DNA from: an uncultured Acidobacteriia bacterium
GTDB taxonomy: Bacteria; Acidobacteriota; Terriglobia; Bryobacterales; Bryobacteraceae
DNA: 64,000 nucleotides
Reading direction: 5' to 3'
Assembly: GCA_903881085.1 (NCBI GenBank)
Contig: CAIRSA010000131.1
Location: forward strand, 1 to 64,000
Position 1 is the first letter of the stretch, and each line of letters begins with the position of its first letter. The notes below the pieces were generated by a model. It saw nothing but the letters and a program-made list of their open reading frames with translations, searched no databases and was not told the DNA's origin. Of this stretch, positions 35,110 to 43,481 are shown piece by piece. The position numbers and the translations under genes are program-made.

Positions 35110-35844
35110 ATGCATCGTTTTCTGTTACAACTGCTTCTCATCCTTGTTTCCGTCGTTACAGGCCTTGCGGCTCATCCGAAGGTCTCCCGGGACATCCACA
35201 ACGGGCCTTCCGGCTCGAACGTCGACGTGATCATTCAATACAAGCGGATGCCGCAGGCTCGGCATCATGCGCTTGTAACCAGCCGAGGCGGCAGCCACAA
35301 ACGCGACCTGGGGGCGATCCATGGCGCGCATTACTCGGTTCCGGTCAATGCACTGGACCACATCGCGAACGATCCGGATGTGGTTGGTATTCACCCCGAC
35401 CGCACACTCAACGCGCTGAACGATGTGACAGTAGCAACAACCGGCGCCAATCTCGCCAGTGGCTTTGGTCTGGATGGCGCGGGCATTGGCGTGGCGGTCA
35501 TCGATAGCGGCATCGTCAACGATCATCCAGATTTGAAGGGCCGAGTCGTCTACGAGCAGAATTTCGCAGCAGGCGATACAAAGGACCACTATGGTCACGG
35601 TTCTCACGTTGCAGGCATCATTGGCGGCAATGGAAACAAGTCGAGTGGACTTCAATACAGCCGTTTTCTGCGCGGCATCGCACCCAATGTGAATTTTATC
35701 GATCTGCGGGCCTTGGATGCGACCGGAGCAGGCTCCGATAGCAATGTTATCGCGGCCATTACTACGGCCATCAACCTGCGAGCCAAATACAATATTCGGG
35801 TCCTCAACCTTTCGCTTGGCCGCGGCTTGACCGGCAGCCAATGA
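35110..35844 (+). CDS. Subtilisin-like S8 serine protease, N-terminal part (frameshifted gene)
   Basis: 244 residues: signal peptide (LLQLLLILVSVVTGLAA), an I9-type propeptide at about 35-105 (VDVIIQYKRMPQ, YSVPVNALDHIANDPDVVGIHPDR) and the first half of the peptidase domain with catalytic Asp132 (VAVIDSGI) and His163 (YGHGSHVAG). The frame ends at TGA 35842-35844 straight after VLNLSLGRG, in the middle of the catalytic domain. The missing half, with oxyanion Asn and catalytic Ser, continues in the +1 frame from 35831. One base has probably been lost, either in the genome or by assembly error. AGGA precedes the ATG. Confidence 0.85.
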   Translation: MHRFLLQLLLILVSVVTGLAAHPKVSRDIHNGPSGSNVDVIIQYKRMPQARHHALVTSRGGSHKRDLGAIHGAHYSVPVNALDHIANDPDVVGIHPDRTLNALNDVTVATTGANLASGFGLDGAGIGVAVIDSGIVNDHPDLKGRVVYEQNFAAGDTKDHYGHGSHVAGIIGGNGNKSSGLQYSRFLRGIAPNVNFIDLRALDATGAGSDSNVIAAITTAINLRAKYNIRVLNLSLGRGLTGSQ

Positions 35845-35860
35845 TCTGCTTTGTCAGGCA

Positions 35861-36769
35861 GTGGAAGCCGCCTGGAACGCCGGCATCGTGGTCGTGGTTG
35901 CAGCGGGCAACGGCGGGCGCGATAATTCCCAAGGCACAAACGGTTATGGCACGATCCTATCGCCGGGCATTGATCCGTACGTGATTACCGTGGGTGCAAT
36001 GAAGACAATGGGTACTGTCAATCGCTTCGATGACCGTATCGCCAGCTACAGTTCGAAAGGCCCAACCGGCTACGACCATTTCGTTAAGCCGGACCTGGTT
36101 GCGCCTGGCAATCGCATCGTTTCCGTGCTGGGTAAGGACGGCAGTCTTTGCAAGACGTTTCCGGTCATACAAGTCAAGAACAACTATTACAAGGTTTTGG
36201 GAGACAACAAAGACACGCCGGACTACATGCAATTGAGCGGCACCAGCATGGCGACACCGGTAGTGAGTGGCGCTGCAGCACTGCTGATCCAGAAGGATCC
36301 TACCATGACGCCCGATCAGGTCAAAGCGCGCCTGATGCGCACCGCGTCGAAGAGCTTTCCGCAAACCAGCACCGCAGTCGATCCGAGCACGGGTATCAGC
36401 TATACCAGCCAGTACGATATCTTTACGGTGGGCGCGGGCTATGTGGATATCTTTGCTGCGCTCACAGACATCAACAAATCATCCGGCTCGGCAAAGTCGC
36501 CCATCGCGATCTTCGATAGTACAACGAAGACTGTCTCATTACTATATGGACAAGGCGTAGTGTGGGGATCTGGTGTTGTCTGGGGTTCGGGCGTAGTGTG
36601 GGGCAGCAATGCCTTCGTCAGTGGGAGCGGAGTTGTCTGGGGTTCTGGTGTAGTTTGGGGTTCCGGCTCCACTCTGGGTACGGGCGTGGTGTGGGGTTCG
36701 GGGGTTGTATGGGGAAGTTCGCTGCCTGCGGGAGAGCTCCTCGCCATTGCCGTCAATGGCGAGGAGTAG
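35861..36769 (+). CDS. Subtilisin-like S8 serine protease, C-terminal part with GVVWGS repeats
   Basis: 302 residues continuing the gene above; the frame is open from 35831 and reads NDLLCQAVEAAWNAG before the GTG at 35861. It holds the oxyanion VVAAGNGG, YSSKGPTG and the catalytic-serine motif LSGTSMATPVVSGAAAL. After the protease domain comes a linker and then seven GVVWGS hexapeptides (36554-36718), interrupted by NAFVSGS and GSTLGT. Such VVWGS tracts occur at the ends of S8 proteases in soil bacteria; their role is unknown. On its own this part lacks a signal peptide and the Asp/His residues, so it can only work if joined to the first part. Confidence 0.83.
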   Translation: MEAAWNAGIVVVVAAGNGGRDNSQGTNGYGTILSPGIDPYVITVGAMKTMGTVNRFDDRIASYSSKGPTGYDHFVKPDLVAPGNRIVSVLGKDGSLCKTFPVIQVKNNYYKVLGDNKDTPDYMQLSGTSMATPVVSGAAALLIQKDPTMTPDQVKARLMRTASKSFPQTSTAVDPSTGISYTSQYDIFTVGAGYVDIFAALTDINKSSGSAKSPIAIFDSTTKTVSLLYGQGVVWGSGVVWGSGVVWGSNAFVSGSGVVWGSGVVWGSGSTLGTGVVWGSGVVWGSSLPAGELLAIAVNGEE

Positions 36770-36800
36770 CGCTCCATCGACGAGAACCATCTTCTTTCAG

Positions 36801-36829
36801 AAAAGGGCCGGCGCAATGCCGGCCCTTTT
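36801..36829 (+). terminator. Rho-independent terminator after the subtilase
   Basis: A perfect 12-bp stem aaaagggccggc / gccggccctttt with a 5-nt loop, 32 nt after the stop and flanked by A-run and T-run, so it works on either strand. The rest of the spacer up to ccmE at 37086 holds no gene that I can see; a TATACT at 37060-37065 could be a -10 box but has no -35. Confidence 0.85.
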
Positions 36830-37085
36830 CGCATTCCCTCCCGTTTTTTTCAAAATAGCGTCAATACACCCTGCTTGGCCACAAACGTGCATTAGATCAT
36901 TGCAGAGACTCAATGCGCACCAGAAATTCCAATCGGACCCGGAACCTCTTATATAAGAATGATTTTCATGCGACGAAATGGGCTACCTGGTGCGTCAAAA
37001 GAATAGCCCCTATATTTTCTGAGGGGTTGGAAACCCTCTATCCGTGTGGGGTTTGGAGTTATACTGTGGGTGAAGAGGCACAATC

Positions 37086-37523
37086 ATGAAAGCATCGGTA
37101 AAATTCGGCGCGCTTGTCGTCGTCATCATTAGCACCTTGGCCTGGTTGGCCGCGGGCGGCATCAACGATTCCAAGTCGTACTATAAGACCATCTCTGAAA
37201 TCACTAAGCTTTCGAGCAGTGAAAAGGCCAATCGACTGCGCGTGGCCGGAAATGTCGAAGCTGGTTCCATTGCGCGGCATGGCCAGGACGTGGCCTTCAC
37301 GCTGGTCGAGGAAGGCCAGAAATTGAAGGTCGTCTACAACGGCTCCGAACCGCTGCCCGACACGTTCAAAGATGGCGCGCAGGCGCTTGCTGATGGCAAG
37401 CTGACCGCCGACGGCACCTTCCACGCCAGCAAGATCTCCGCCAAATGCGCTTCGAAGTATGAAGCCAAGCCAGGTGAAAAATACAACACCAAGCCTGTGA
37501 ACCAGAAGCAGGCGGGCGCATAA
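37086..37523 (+). CDS. ccmE: Cytochrome c maturation haem chaperone, CxxxY type
   Basis: A 145-residue protein with one N-terminal membrane anchor (about 7-25) and the CcmE OB-fold: LRVAGNVEAGSI, VAFTLVEEGQKLKVVYNG, EPLPDTFKDGAQALADG. In the standard HxxxY haem-attachment site the His is replaced: here C121-A-S-K-Y125 within SAKCASKYE, the CxxxY variant known from archaea and Desulfovibrio. CcmE takes haem from the CcmABCD complex and hands it to CcmF/H in the periplasm. First gene of the ccm operon; ccmF starts 3 nt after its stop. Confidence 0.93.
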   Translation: MKASVKFGALVVVIISTLAWLAAGGINDSKSYYKTISEITKLSSSEKANRLRVAGNVEAGSIARHGQDVAFTLVEEGQKLKVVYNGSEPLPDTFKDGAQALADGKLTADGTFHASKISAKCASKYEAKPGEKYNTKPVNQKQAGA

Positions 37524-37526
37524 TCC

Positions 37527-39539
37527 ATGGAAAATATCGGCGCTCTCTCGCTGTTGATTGCATTGTGCCTGGCGATCTACTCGGTTGCCGGCAGCCTGGT
37601 TGGAGCTATCAAAAAGAAGCCGTTTCTCATCACTAGCGCCGAACGCGCGGTGTACGCGGTCTGGCTGCTGCTCACTGTCGCCAGCGGGATTCTGATCAAC
37701 GGTTTGTTGACTGGGGATTTCCGGTTGGCCTATGTGGCGGCTCACAGCAACCGAACCATGCCCGCGATTTATAAATTCACGGCTTGGTGGGGTGGACAGG
37801 AAGGCTCGCTGCTGCTTTGGGCATGGCTGCTTTCCTGCTATGCCGTGGTGGTTGTCTACACCAATCGCAAGAGCCATCGCATCATCATGCCGTATGTGAA
37901 CGCCACCATGATGACGACCCTGGGCTTCTTCATTCTATTGGTCGCCTTCGTCGTTAGCCCGTTTCAAGTGCTGGCGCAGGGGAAGGGCATCATCGCCGTC
38001 CCCGATGGCAATGGCCTGAATCCACTGCTCCAATATTGGACGATGGTCATCCATCCGCCCATGCTGTACTTGGGCTACATCGGCTTCACGGTCCCGTTTG
38101 CCTTCGCACTGGGCTCGCTGATTATGAAGCAGCCGGGCGATGCCTGGATCCACACTACGCGCCGCTGGGCCATTGTGACCTGGTTCTTCCAGACCGCCGG
38201 CATCACGCTTGGCGCAGGCTGGGCATATGCTGTGCTCGGTTGGGGTGGCTATTGGGGCTGGGATCCGGTAGAGAACGCGAGCTTTCTTCCGTGGTTGACC
38301 TCGACGGCGTTTTTGCACTCGGTGATGATGCAGGAAAAGAAGGGCATGATGAAGGTTTGGAATATCGTGCTGGTTTCAGCTACCTTCTTCCTTTCGATCT
38401 TCGGCACCATGCTGACACGCTCCGGCATTGTGACCTCGGTCCACGCCTTTGCGCAGTCGCCCATCGGGAAATACTTCGGCACGTTCCTGGTTCTGGGAAT
38501 CGCCGTGGTTGTCTATATGATTCTCGACCGGCTCGACTATCTGAAGAGCGAATCGCACCTGGAGAGCATCGTATCGCGCGAATCGAGCTTCCTGTTTAAC
38601 AACCTGATTCTGCTTGCCAGCTGCTTTGCGATCCTGTGGGGTACGCTGTTCCCGGTGATCAGCGAAGCGATCTCTGGTGAAAAGATCAGCGTTGATGCAC
38701 CGTTCTTCAACCGCGTGAACATTCCTATCGGCTTGTTCCTCATGTTCCTGACCGGTGTAGGCCCGCTGATCGCTTGGCGGCGAAGTTCACCGGAAAGCCT
38801 GAAACGCAGCTTCATGTGGCCTTCGATTGGCGGCGCGGCGCTGATGATTGGCTTGTTCGCCTTGGGCATCCATCATGGTTATGCGCTGCTCAGCTTCGGC
38901 CTATGCATGTTTGTAACGATCACGATTGGCGTTGAATTCTGGAAGGGTTCGAATCTGATCTCGGCCAAAGACAACATGGGCTTGATTCCGGCCATGATCG
39001 AACTCACGCATCGCAACACGCGGCGCTACGGTGGATACGTCATCCACATGGGTATTGTGGCGATGTTTATCGGTTTCACAGGCGCGGCATTCAACAAAGA
39101 TGCCACGGCCGAAATCAAAGTAGGCGACACGTTTAGCATCGGCCGTTACGAACTGAAAGTGAAGGACATCCGGGTCAGCGAAAACGAAGACTACATCGCA
39201 CAGCACTGCGTTGTAGACGTGTTCAGCGGCGGCTCGCAGATCGACACGATGGAGCCTGAAAAACGCCTCTACCGGTCCAGCAACCAGCCCACTTCCGAAG
39301 TGGCTATCCGCCGCCGCCTGAACGAAGACCTTTACTTGAACTTCGCCGGCACCTCCGGCGAGGGCGGCAAGCCGGTGATTCAGGCGTATGTGTTCCCGCT
39401 GGTTTCGTGGATATGGATTGGTTTCTGGATCACCACCTTTGGAACCATCATTTGTCTGGTGCCGGCCAAATTGCGGCTCGCTTATGCGCGCACGGAAGTA
39501 GTAGGATACGCGGGGAAACATGCGCAAGTGGAAAAATAG
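37527..39539 (+). CDS. ccmF: Cytochrome c haem lyase subunit
   Basis: A 670-residue polytopic protein with about 15 membrane segments. It carries the tryptophan-rich haem-handling motif near residues 238-255 (GWGGYWGWDPVENASFLPWL), preceded by KFTAWWGGQEGSLLLWAW and followed by MLTRSGIVTSVHAFAQSPIG, all CcmF hallmarks. It joins reduced haem from CcmE to CxxCH apocytochromes outside the cytoplasm. A C-terminal periplasmic domain (VGDTFSIGRYELKVKDI) precedes the last helix. The end overlaps ccmH by 20 nt. Confidence 0.95.
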   Translation: MENIGALSLLIALCLAIYSVAGSLVGAIKKKPFLITSAERAVYAVWLLLTVASGILINGLLTGDFRLAYVAAHSNRTMPAIYKFTAWWGGQEGSLLLWAWLLSCYAVVVVYTNRKSHRIIMPYVNATMMTTLGFFILLVAFVVSPFQVLAQGKGIIAVPDGNGLNPLLQYWTMVIHPPMLYLGYIGFTVPFAFALGSLIMKQPGDAWIHTTRRWAIVTWFFQTAGITLGAGWAYAVLGWGGYWGWDPVENASFLPWLTSTAFLHSVMMQEKKGMMKVWNIVLVSATFFLSIFGTMLTRSGIVTSVHAFAQSPIGKYFGTFLVLGIAVVVYMILDRLDYLKSESHLESIVSRESSFLFNNLILLASCFAILWGTLFPVISEAISGEKISVDAPFFNRVNIPIGLFLMFLTGVGPLIAWRRSSPESLKRSFMWPSIGGAALMIGLFALGIHHGYALLSFGLCMFVTITIGVEFWKGSNLISAKDNMGLIPAMIELTHRNTRRYGGYVIHMGIVAMFIGFTGAAFNKDATAEIKVGDTFSIGRYELKVKDIRVSENEDYIAQHCVVDVFSGGSQIDTMEPEKRLYRSSNQPTSEVAIRRRLNEDLYLNFAGTSGEGGKPVIQAYVFPLVSWIWIGFWITTFGTIICLVPAKLRLAYARTEVVGYAGKHAQVEK

Positions 39540-39990
39540 TCTGCTCGTCCTGTTGCTGACGGTCGTCTCCATCGCGCAAACGCCGACTCAGTTGTTAACG
39601 CCTGCCATCCGCCGGGTAGGAGATAAACTCTCCTGCCTGTGCGGATCGTGCAAGAACACAGTGGCGACATGCCAGATGTTGGAATGCCACTACTCGCATC
39701 CATCGCGCATGCAAATCTCAGAGATGCAGGCGGCTGGCGCGAGTGATGAATCCATCATCGATAGCTTCGTGAAAAAGAGCGGGATTCAGGCGCTGGCTGT
39801 ACCGCCGGCGCAGGGTTTCTCTTTAATGGCGTGGGTGATGCCTATTTTTGTCATCCTGCTTGGCCTGACGATGATCTGGCTATTCGTGAAGCGTTTCCGC
39901 AAACCGTTTGTGCCGGCTGAAATCGCCCCGGATGAGCTCAACCGTTATCATGAGCAAATTGAGAAAGACATGGCCAAGTTCGATTCATGA
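39520..39990 (+). CDS. ccmH: CcmH-like apocytochrome thiol-disulfide protein, atypical cysteines
   Basis: A 156-residue protein: signal peptide, a short periplasmic three-helix domain and one C-terminal TM (about 105-125). Usual CcmH has LRCxxC; here the spot reads KLSCLCGSCKNTVATCQMLEC, giving Cys 39, 41, 44, 51 and 56. The following MQISEMQAAGASDESIIDSFVKKSG matches the helix after the motif in CcmH/NrfF. It is expected to reduce apocytochrome cysteines before haem attachment. Starts inside ccmF; stop overlaps the next ATG. Confidence 0.85.
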   Translation: MRKWKNSLLVLLLTVVSIAQTPTQLLTPAIRRVGDKLSCLCGSCKNTVATCQMLECHYSHPSRMQISEMQAAGASDESIIDSFVKKSGIQALAVPPAQGFSLMAWVMPIFVILLGLTMIWLFVKRFRKPFVPAEIAPDELNRYHEQIEKDMAKFDS

Positions 39991-40397
39991 TTATTGCCAT
40001 AGCAGCCGTTTTAACTATTAGCGTGGTCCTATTTACCATCGGCGTTCGGGCCCAGGATCTGGCGCCCGTGGAACAGGAATCACCTTTCAAGCACCTCGAT
40101 GAATTGAAGGCTCGTATCTACGAAAACCTTCGTGACCTGCAGTTCGAATTCCGCGTCGGAAAGCTTTCCGATGAGGATTATCAGACCGCCAAACAGGGTT
40201 TGCAGCGCGAATTGGCCGGGGTAATGGCCGAAGTGGACAAACTGAAAAACCAATTGGGCGTGACAATCGCACCCAGGAAAGCCGCCGCCGCTGCGGCCAG
40301 TGCCAAGCCGGAGAAGAAAGCCTTCTCCTGCCCGCACTGTGCAGCAACTTTTGACAAAGCGATGAAGTATTGCGGAGAGTGTGGCAAACCATGGTAG
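39987..40397 (+). CDS. Membrane-anchored zinc-ribbon protein of the ccm operon (CcmI position)
   Basis: A 136-residue protein with an N-terminal TM (MIIAIAAVLTISVVLFTIG), a helical coiled-coil-prone middle (LDELKARIYENLRDLQFEFRVGKLSDEDYQTAKQGLQRELA) similar to the CcmI start, an Ala-rich linker and a C-terminal zinc ribbon CPHC-x11-CGEC. It occupies the place of ccmI but lacks TPRs. It may help apocytochrome handling, which is inferred from position and from the shared N-terminal pattern. ATGA overlap with ccmH. Confidence 0.75.
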   Translation: MIIAIAAVLTISVVLFTIGVRAQDLAPVEQESPFKHLDELKARIYENLRDLQFEFRVGKLSDEDYQTAKQGLQRELAGVMAEVDKLKNQLGVTIAPRKAAAAAASAKPEKKAFSCPHCAATFDKAMKYCGECGKPW

Positions 40398-41389
40398 CCC
40401 TATTTCTATTGGCCGCGGCCACGGCATCCGCCTTCGGCGCGGTGGACGGCACCGTTACCAACCAATCCTCGAAAAAGGCTCAGACCGGTGCGACAGTGAC
40501 GCTCTATAAGCTGGGTGGCGCGGGTATGGAAGCTGTGGAATCGGTGAAGTCAGACGCTGCCGGCAAGTTCATCATCAATCAGGAAGCCGCCGGGCCTCAC
40601 CTGATTCAGACTGCCTTCGACGGAGTAGTCTACAACTTCATGCTTCCCCCGGGCAAGCCTCGCACGGGCCTCAGCCTGGACGTTTGGAATGCCTCAAAGC
40701 AGGCTGGCGGAGCCAAGATCAAGCAGCACATGATTCTGATTGAGCCGCTTGGTACGGAACTGCAAGTGCGTGAAAGTTATTTCTACGAAAACTCGGGGCC
40801 GACGACGTGGAATGATCCGCAAGGCGGCACGCTGCGCTTCTTTGTTCCGCAGGAAACTCGCGGCAATGTGGAAGTGCAGGCAACCGCACCGCAGGGCATG
40901 CCGATCCGCCGGCCGGCCGATAAAGCCAGTCAGCCCGGTGTGCTGAAAGTGGACTTCCCTATTAAGCCGGGTGAATCTCGCATCGACGTCAATTACAAAT
41001 TGCCGTTCACCAGTCCCGGAACATTCACAGGCAAACTGTTGCAAGCCGCCGAACAAACGATGGTCGCCGTTCCGCGCGGCGTCGAAGTGAAGCCCGAAGG
41101 TGCCGAGGTCGTTGGAAAAGAGCCACGCACGCAAGCCACCGTTATGAAGGTGACGGCCAACTCTTACAAGTTGGAACTCACCGGTTCAGGTGAATTGCAG
41201 CCGGCCGCCGCCGCAGCAGCAGAAGGTGGCGGGGGCGGGGGCGGGGAAGAGAACGGCCCGTCCATTTCCCAAATCGACGCCAAGATCTACGACCGCAAAA
41301 TCTGGGTTATTGGTCTGACCATGGGCGTGTTGGTGCTCGGTTTCGTTCTCATGTACCGTGCGGAGCCGGTGAAAGGCAAGAAGGGGTAA
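40391..41389 (+). CDS. Carboxypeptidase-regulatory-like membrane-anchored protein in ccm operon
   Basis: A 332-residue exported protein: signal peptide (VALFLLAAATASAFG), a beta-sandwich of the carboxypeptidase-regulatory-like type at about 20-100 (GTVTNQSSKKAQTGATVTLYKL), a second all-beta region, a Gly/Ala/Glu low-complexity linker (AAAAAAEGGGGGGGEE) and a C-terminal TM (IWVIGLTMGVLVLGFVLMY) with a short basic tail. The ATG at 40391 has GGAGAG upstream; an earlier TTG/GTG is possible. No ccm function is known for this protein. It sits between the zinc-ribbon gene and ccmA, with a TAATG overlap to ccmA, so it is made with the machinery. Confidence 0.75.
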   Translation: MVALFLLAAATASAFGAVDGTVTNQSSKKAQTGATVTLYKLGGAGMEAVESVKSDAAGKFIINQEAAGPHLIQTAFDGVVYNFMLPPGKPRTGLSLDVWNASKQAGGAKIKQHMILIEPLGTELQVRESYFYENSGPTTWNDPQGGTLRFFVPQETRGNVEVQATAPQGMPIRRPADKASQPGVLKVDFPIKPGESRIDVNYKLPFTSPGTFTGKLLQAAEQTMVAVPRGVEVKPEGAEVVGKEPRTQATVMKVTANSYKLELTGSGELQPAAAAAAEGGGGGGGEENGPSISQIDAKIYDRKIWVIGLTMGVLVLGFVLMYRAEPVKGKKG

Positions 41390-42096
41390 TGCCCTCCAGC
41401 GCCGCACTGCAGGCCGACCAAGTCTATAAATTCTTCGGCGATTATCCGGCTTTGCGAGATGTTTCGTTCTCGCTCGAACCGGGCGCCTGCCTGGCATTGT
41501 TAGGCCGCAACGGAGCAGGGAAGACAACGCTGCTGCGTATCCTTTCCGGTCTGTCGCGCCCATCAAAAGGCCAGGTTCTCGTCTTCGGCAAAGACTCGCG
41601 CGAGCAAGCCACGCGGGCGCGCATCGGCGTCCTTGGGCACGGCATCGCTATCTACGATGAACTCTCGGCGCTCGAAAACCTGAAGCTGTTTGCCAATCTG
41701 TACGGACTCGAAAACCCGCATGCTCAGGCCATGAAGTGGCTGGAGCGCACGGGCCTGGAACGCGTTGCCGAAGCGTTGGTGCGCGAATTTTCACGCGGCA
41801 TGCGGCAGCGGTTGGCCGTTGCCAGGGCATTCATCCACGAACCTACTCTGATGCTGTTGGATGAGCCTTTCACCGCGCTTGACGACCGTGCCATCGCTGT
41901 CCTGCAGTCGCTCTTGGCCGATGCACGCAAAGAAGGCCGCACCATCGTTATGTCTACTCACCAGTTGCGTGAGGCGCTGGAACTGGCCACCAACGTTGCC
42001 CTGATCAATAAAGGCAAGATGGTCTTCACCGGTGAGCGAACGCAGGAGATGGTCGACGATCCGGGCTATATCTACCGGAGGTATGGAGATTTATGA
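41389..42096 (+). CDS. ccmA: Haem exporter ATP-binding protein
   Basis: A 235-residue ABC ATPase: Walker A GRNGAGKTT, signature FSRGMRQRLAVARA, Walker B LMLLDEPFTALD and switch His in MSTHQ. With CcmB, CcmC and CcmD it powers release of haem-loaded CcmE. Identity rests on gene context between ccmE/F/H and ccmB/C, since the sequence also fits other ABC-2-type ATPases. The stop overlaps ccmB by 4 nt. Confidence 0.93.
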   Translation: MPSSAALQADQVYKFFGDYPALRDVSFSLEPGACLALLGRNGAGKTTLLRILSGLSRPSKGQVLVFGKDSREQATRARIGVLGHGIAIYDELSALENLKLFANLYGLENPHAQAMKWLERTGLERVAEALVREFSRGMRQRLAVARAFIHEPTLMLLDEPFTALDDRAIAVLQSLLADARKEGRTIVMSTHQLREALELATNVALINKGKMVFTGERTQEMVDDPGYIYRRYGDL

Positions 42097-42776
42097 GTCT
42101 CTTCTTCCGCCAGAGCTACATCGTAGCCATCAAGGATCTGCGCAGCGAATTTCGCAGCAAGGAAGCGATCAATGCCTCGTTATCGTTTGCAGTCGTGATT
42201 CTGCTGCTGTTCAGTTTTGCATTCGATCCATCGAGCGATGCCATCCGCGAGATGTCGGGCGGTCTGTTGTGGATCGTCTTCGCTTTCGCCGGCGCTTTAA
42301 TCCTGAATCGCAGTTTCGCCCGCGAACTGGCCAACGATTGTTTGGATGCGCTGATCTCCTCACCAGTCTCCGGCGCTGCTTTGTTCTTCGGCAAATCGCT
42401 GGCCAATCTTGTGCTGCTGGTGGGCATTGAGCTGGTCTGCTTTCCGGTATTCGGCATCTTCTACGGCGTGGAATGGTGGAAGCAGTTCGGGTCGTTGTTC
42501 CTGGTGGTCGTGCTGGCCACGTGGGGACTGACGGTGATCGGCACCATGTTCAGCGCCCTCACTGTGAACCTGCGCCTGCGTGAACTGATGCTGCCGATGC
42601 TGCTCTATCCGATGATGATTCCGGCGCTGATGGCGGCCATGAAGCTAACTACCGACTTGATCAACGGCCAGCCGCTTGAGGGCGACGCAACCACCTGGCT
42701 GCGGCTGCTGATCGGCTTTGATATTATTTTTACCTCGCTATCGCTGGCGCTGGTTGAGACTGTCCTGGTAAGGTAA
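42093..42776 (+). CDS. ccmB: Haem exporter membrane subunit
   Basis: A 227-residue protein with six membrane segments and the CcmB pattern: an N-terminal KDLRSEFRSKEAINASLSFAVVILLLFSFAF, then ALILNRSFARELANDCLDALISSPVSG, and the late RELMLPMLLYPMMIPALMAA. It forms the channel-like part of the CcmAB ABC complex. ccmC starts 6 nt downstream. Confidence 0.95.
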   Translation: MSLFFRQSYIVAIKDLRSEFRSKEAINASLSFAVVILLLFSFAFDPSSDAIREMSGGLLWIVFAFAGALILNRSFARELANDCLDALISSPVSGAALFFGKSLANLVLLVGIELVCFPVFGIFYGVEWWKQFGSLFLVVVLATWGLTVIGTMFSALTVNLRLRELMLPMLLYPMMIPALMAAMKLTTDLINGQPLEGDATTWLRLLIGFDIIFTSLSLALVETVLVR

Positions 42777-42782
42777 TCCTTT

Positions 42783-43472
42783 ATGCGCGAAAAACTAATC
42801 TATGGGCTGGGCGTTGTAGGCTCGGTGCTGCTGGTCTACAACCTGTACGTGATTCTGTTGCAACTGCCGGATGAGGCCGATCAAGGCGCCATCTATCGCA
42901 TCATGTTCTATCACATTCCGGCCTTCTTCACGGCCGGCTTTTGCTACATTACCGCGCTGATCGGCAGTTCGATGTATCTGATCAAGAAAGAAGGCGTGTG
43001 GGATGCGCTGGCTGTTTCGGCAACCGAAGTCGGCCTGGTTTTTGCCGCCATCAATCTGATCACGGGTATGATCTGGGGCCGCATTATCTGGGGCATCTGG
43101 TGGGCATGGGATCCGCGGCTGACGTGGGCGCTCATCTGCTGGCTGGTATATGCAGGCTACATGATGCTACGCCGCGCGATCGACGATCCGACTGAACGAG
43201 CCAAGATCTCTGGCGTGCTTTCGATCTTCGCCTTCGTCAGCGTATCCATCACCTGGAAGGCTATCGAATGGTGGCGCACGCAACATCCGGGCCCAGTGCT
43301 TTCGTTCCGCACGGGCGGCGTGAAGCGCGTGGATTCGCCCATCGAACACATGATCTATCAGAACTGGTGGGCGCTGCTGATGATAGCCGCCGTATTCCTG
43401 CTGATCCGCATGCGCCAGGAACAGACTCAACGCGAAATCGACGCCATGCGCCGGCAGGCGCACGCGCTCTAA
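42783..43472 (+). CDS. ccmC: Haem delivery protein
   Basis: A 229-residue polytopic protein with six TMs. The tryptophan-rich haem-binding motif is WGIWWAWDPRLTWALI near residues 102-118, with flanking conserved histidines (FYHIPAFFTAGF near 42, TQHPGP near 168). It presents haem to CcmE at the outer face of the membrane. A shared ancestor with CcmF is visible in the WxWDP motif. Followed by AAGGAG and the small ccmD. Confidence 0.95.
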   Translation: MREKLIYGLGVVGSVLLVYNLYVILLQLPDEADQGAIYRIMFYHIPAFFTAGFCYITALIGSSMYLIKKEGVWDALAVSATEVGLVFAAINLITGMIWGRIIWGIWWAWDPRLTWALICWLVYAGYMMLRRAIDDPTERAKISGVLSIFAFVSVSITWKAIEWWRTQHPGPVLSFRTGGVKRVDSPIEHMIYQNWWALLMIAAVFLLIRMRQEQTQREIDAMRRQAHAL

Positions 43473-43481
43473 GGAGACATC

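Noticed and set aside
34956-35507. 183-codon plus-strand frame overlapping the subtilase start
   Set aside because: Shadow frame; the subtilase frame has signal peptide, propeptide and catalytic motifs.
36554-36718. Tandem 18-bp repeats that could be mistaken for a CRISPR or minisatellite
   Set aside because: All are in frame with the protease and encode GVVWGS with varying codons; there are no unique spacers of CRISPR size and no cas genes.
37021-37038. gaggg...ccctc hairpin before ccmE
   Set aside because: Only 5 bp with an 8-nt loop; not strong enough to call a terminator or leader.
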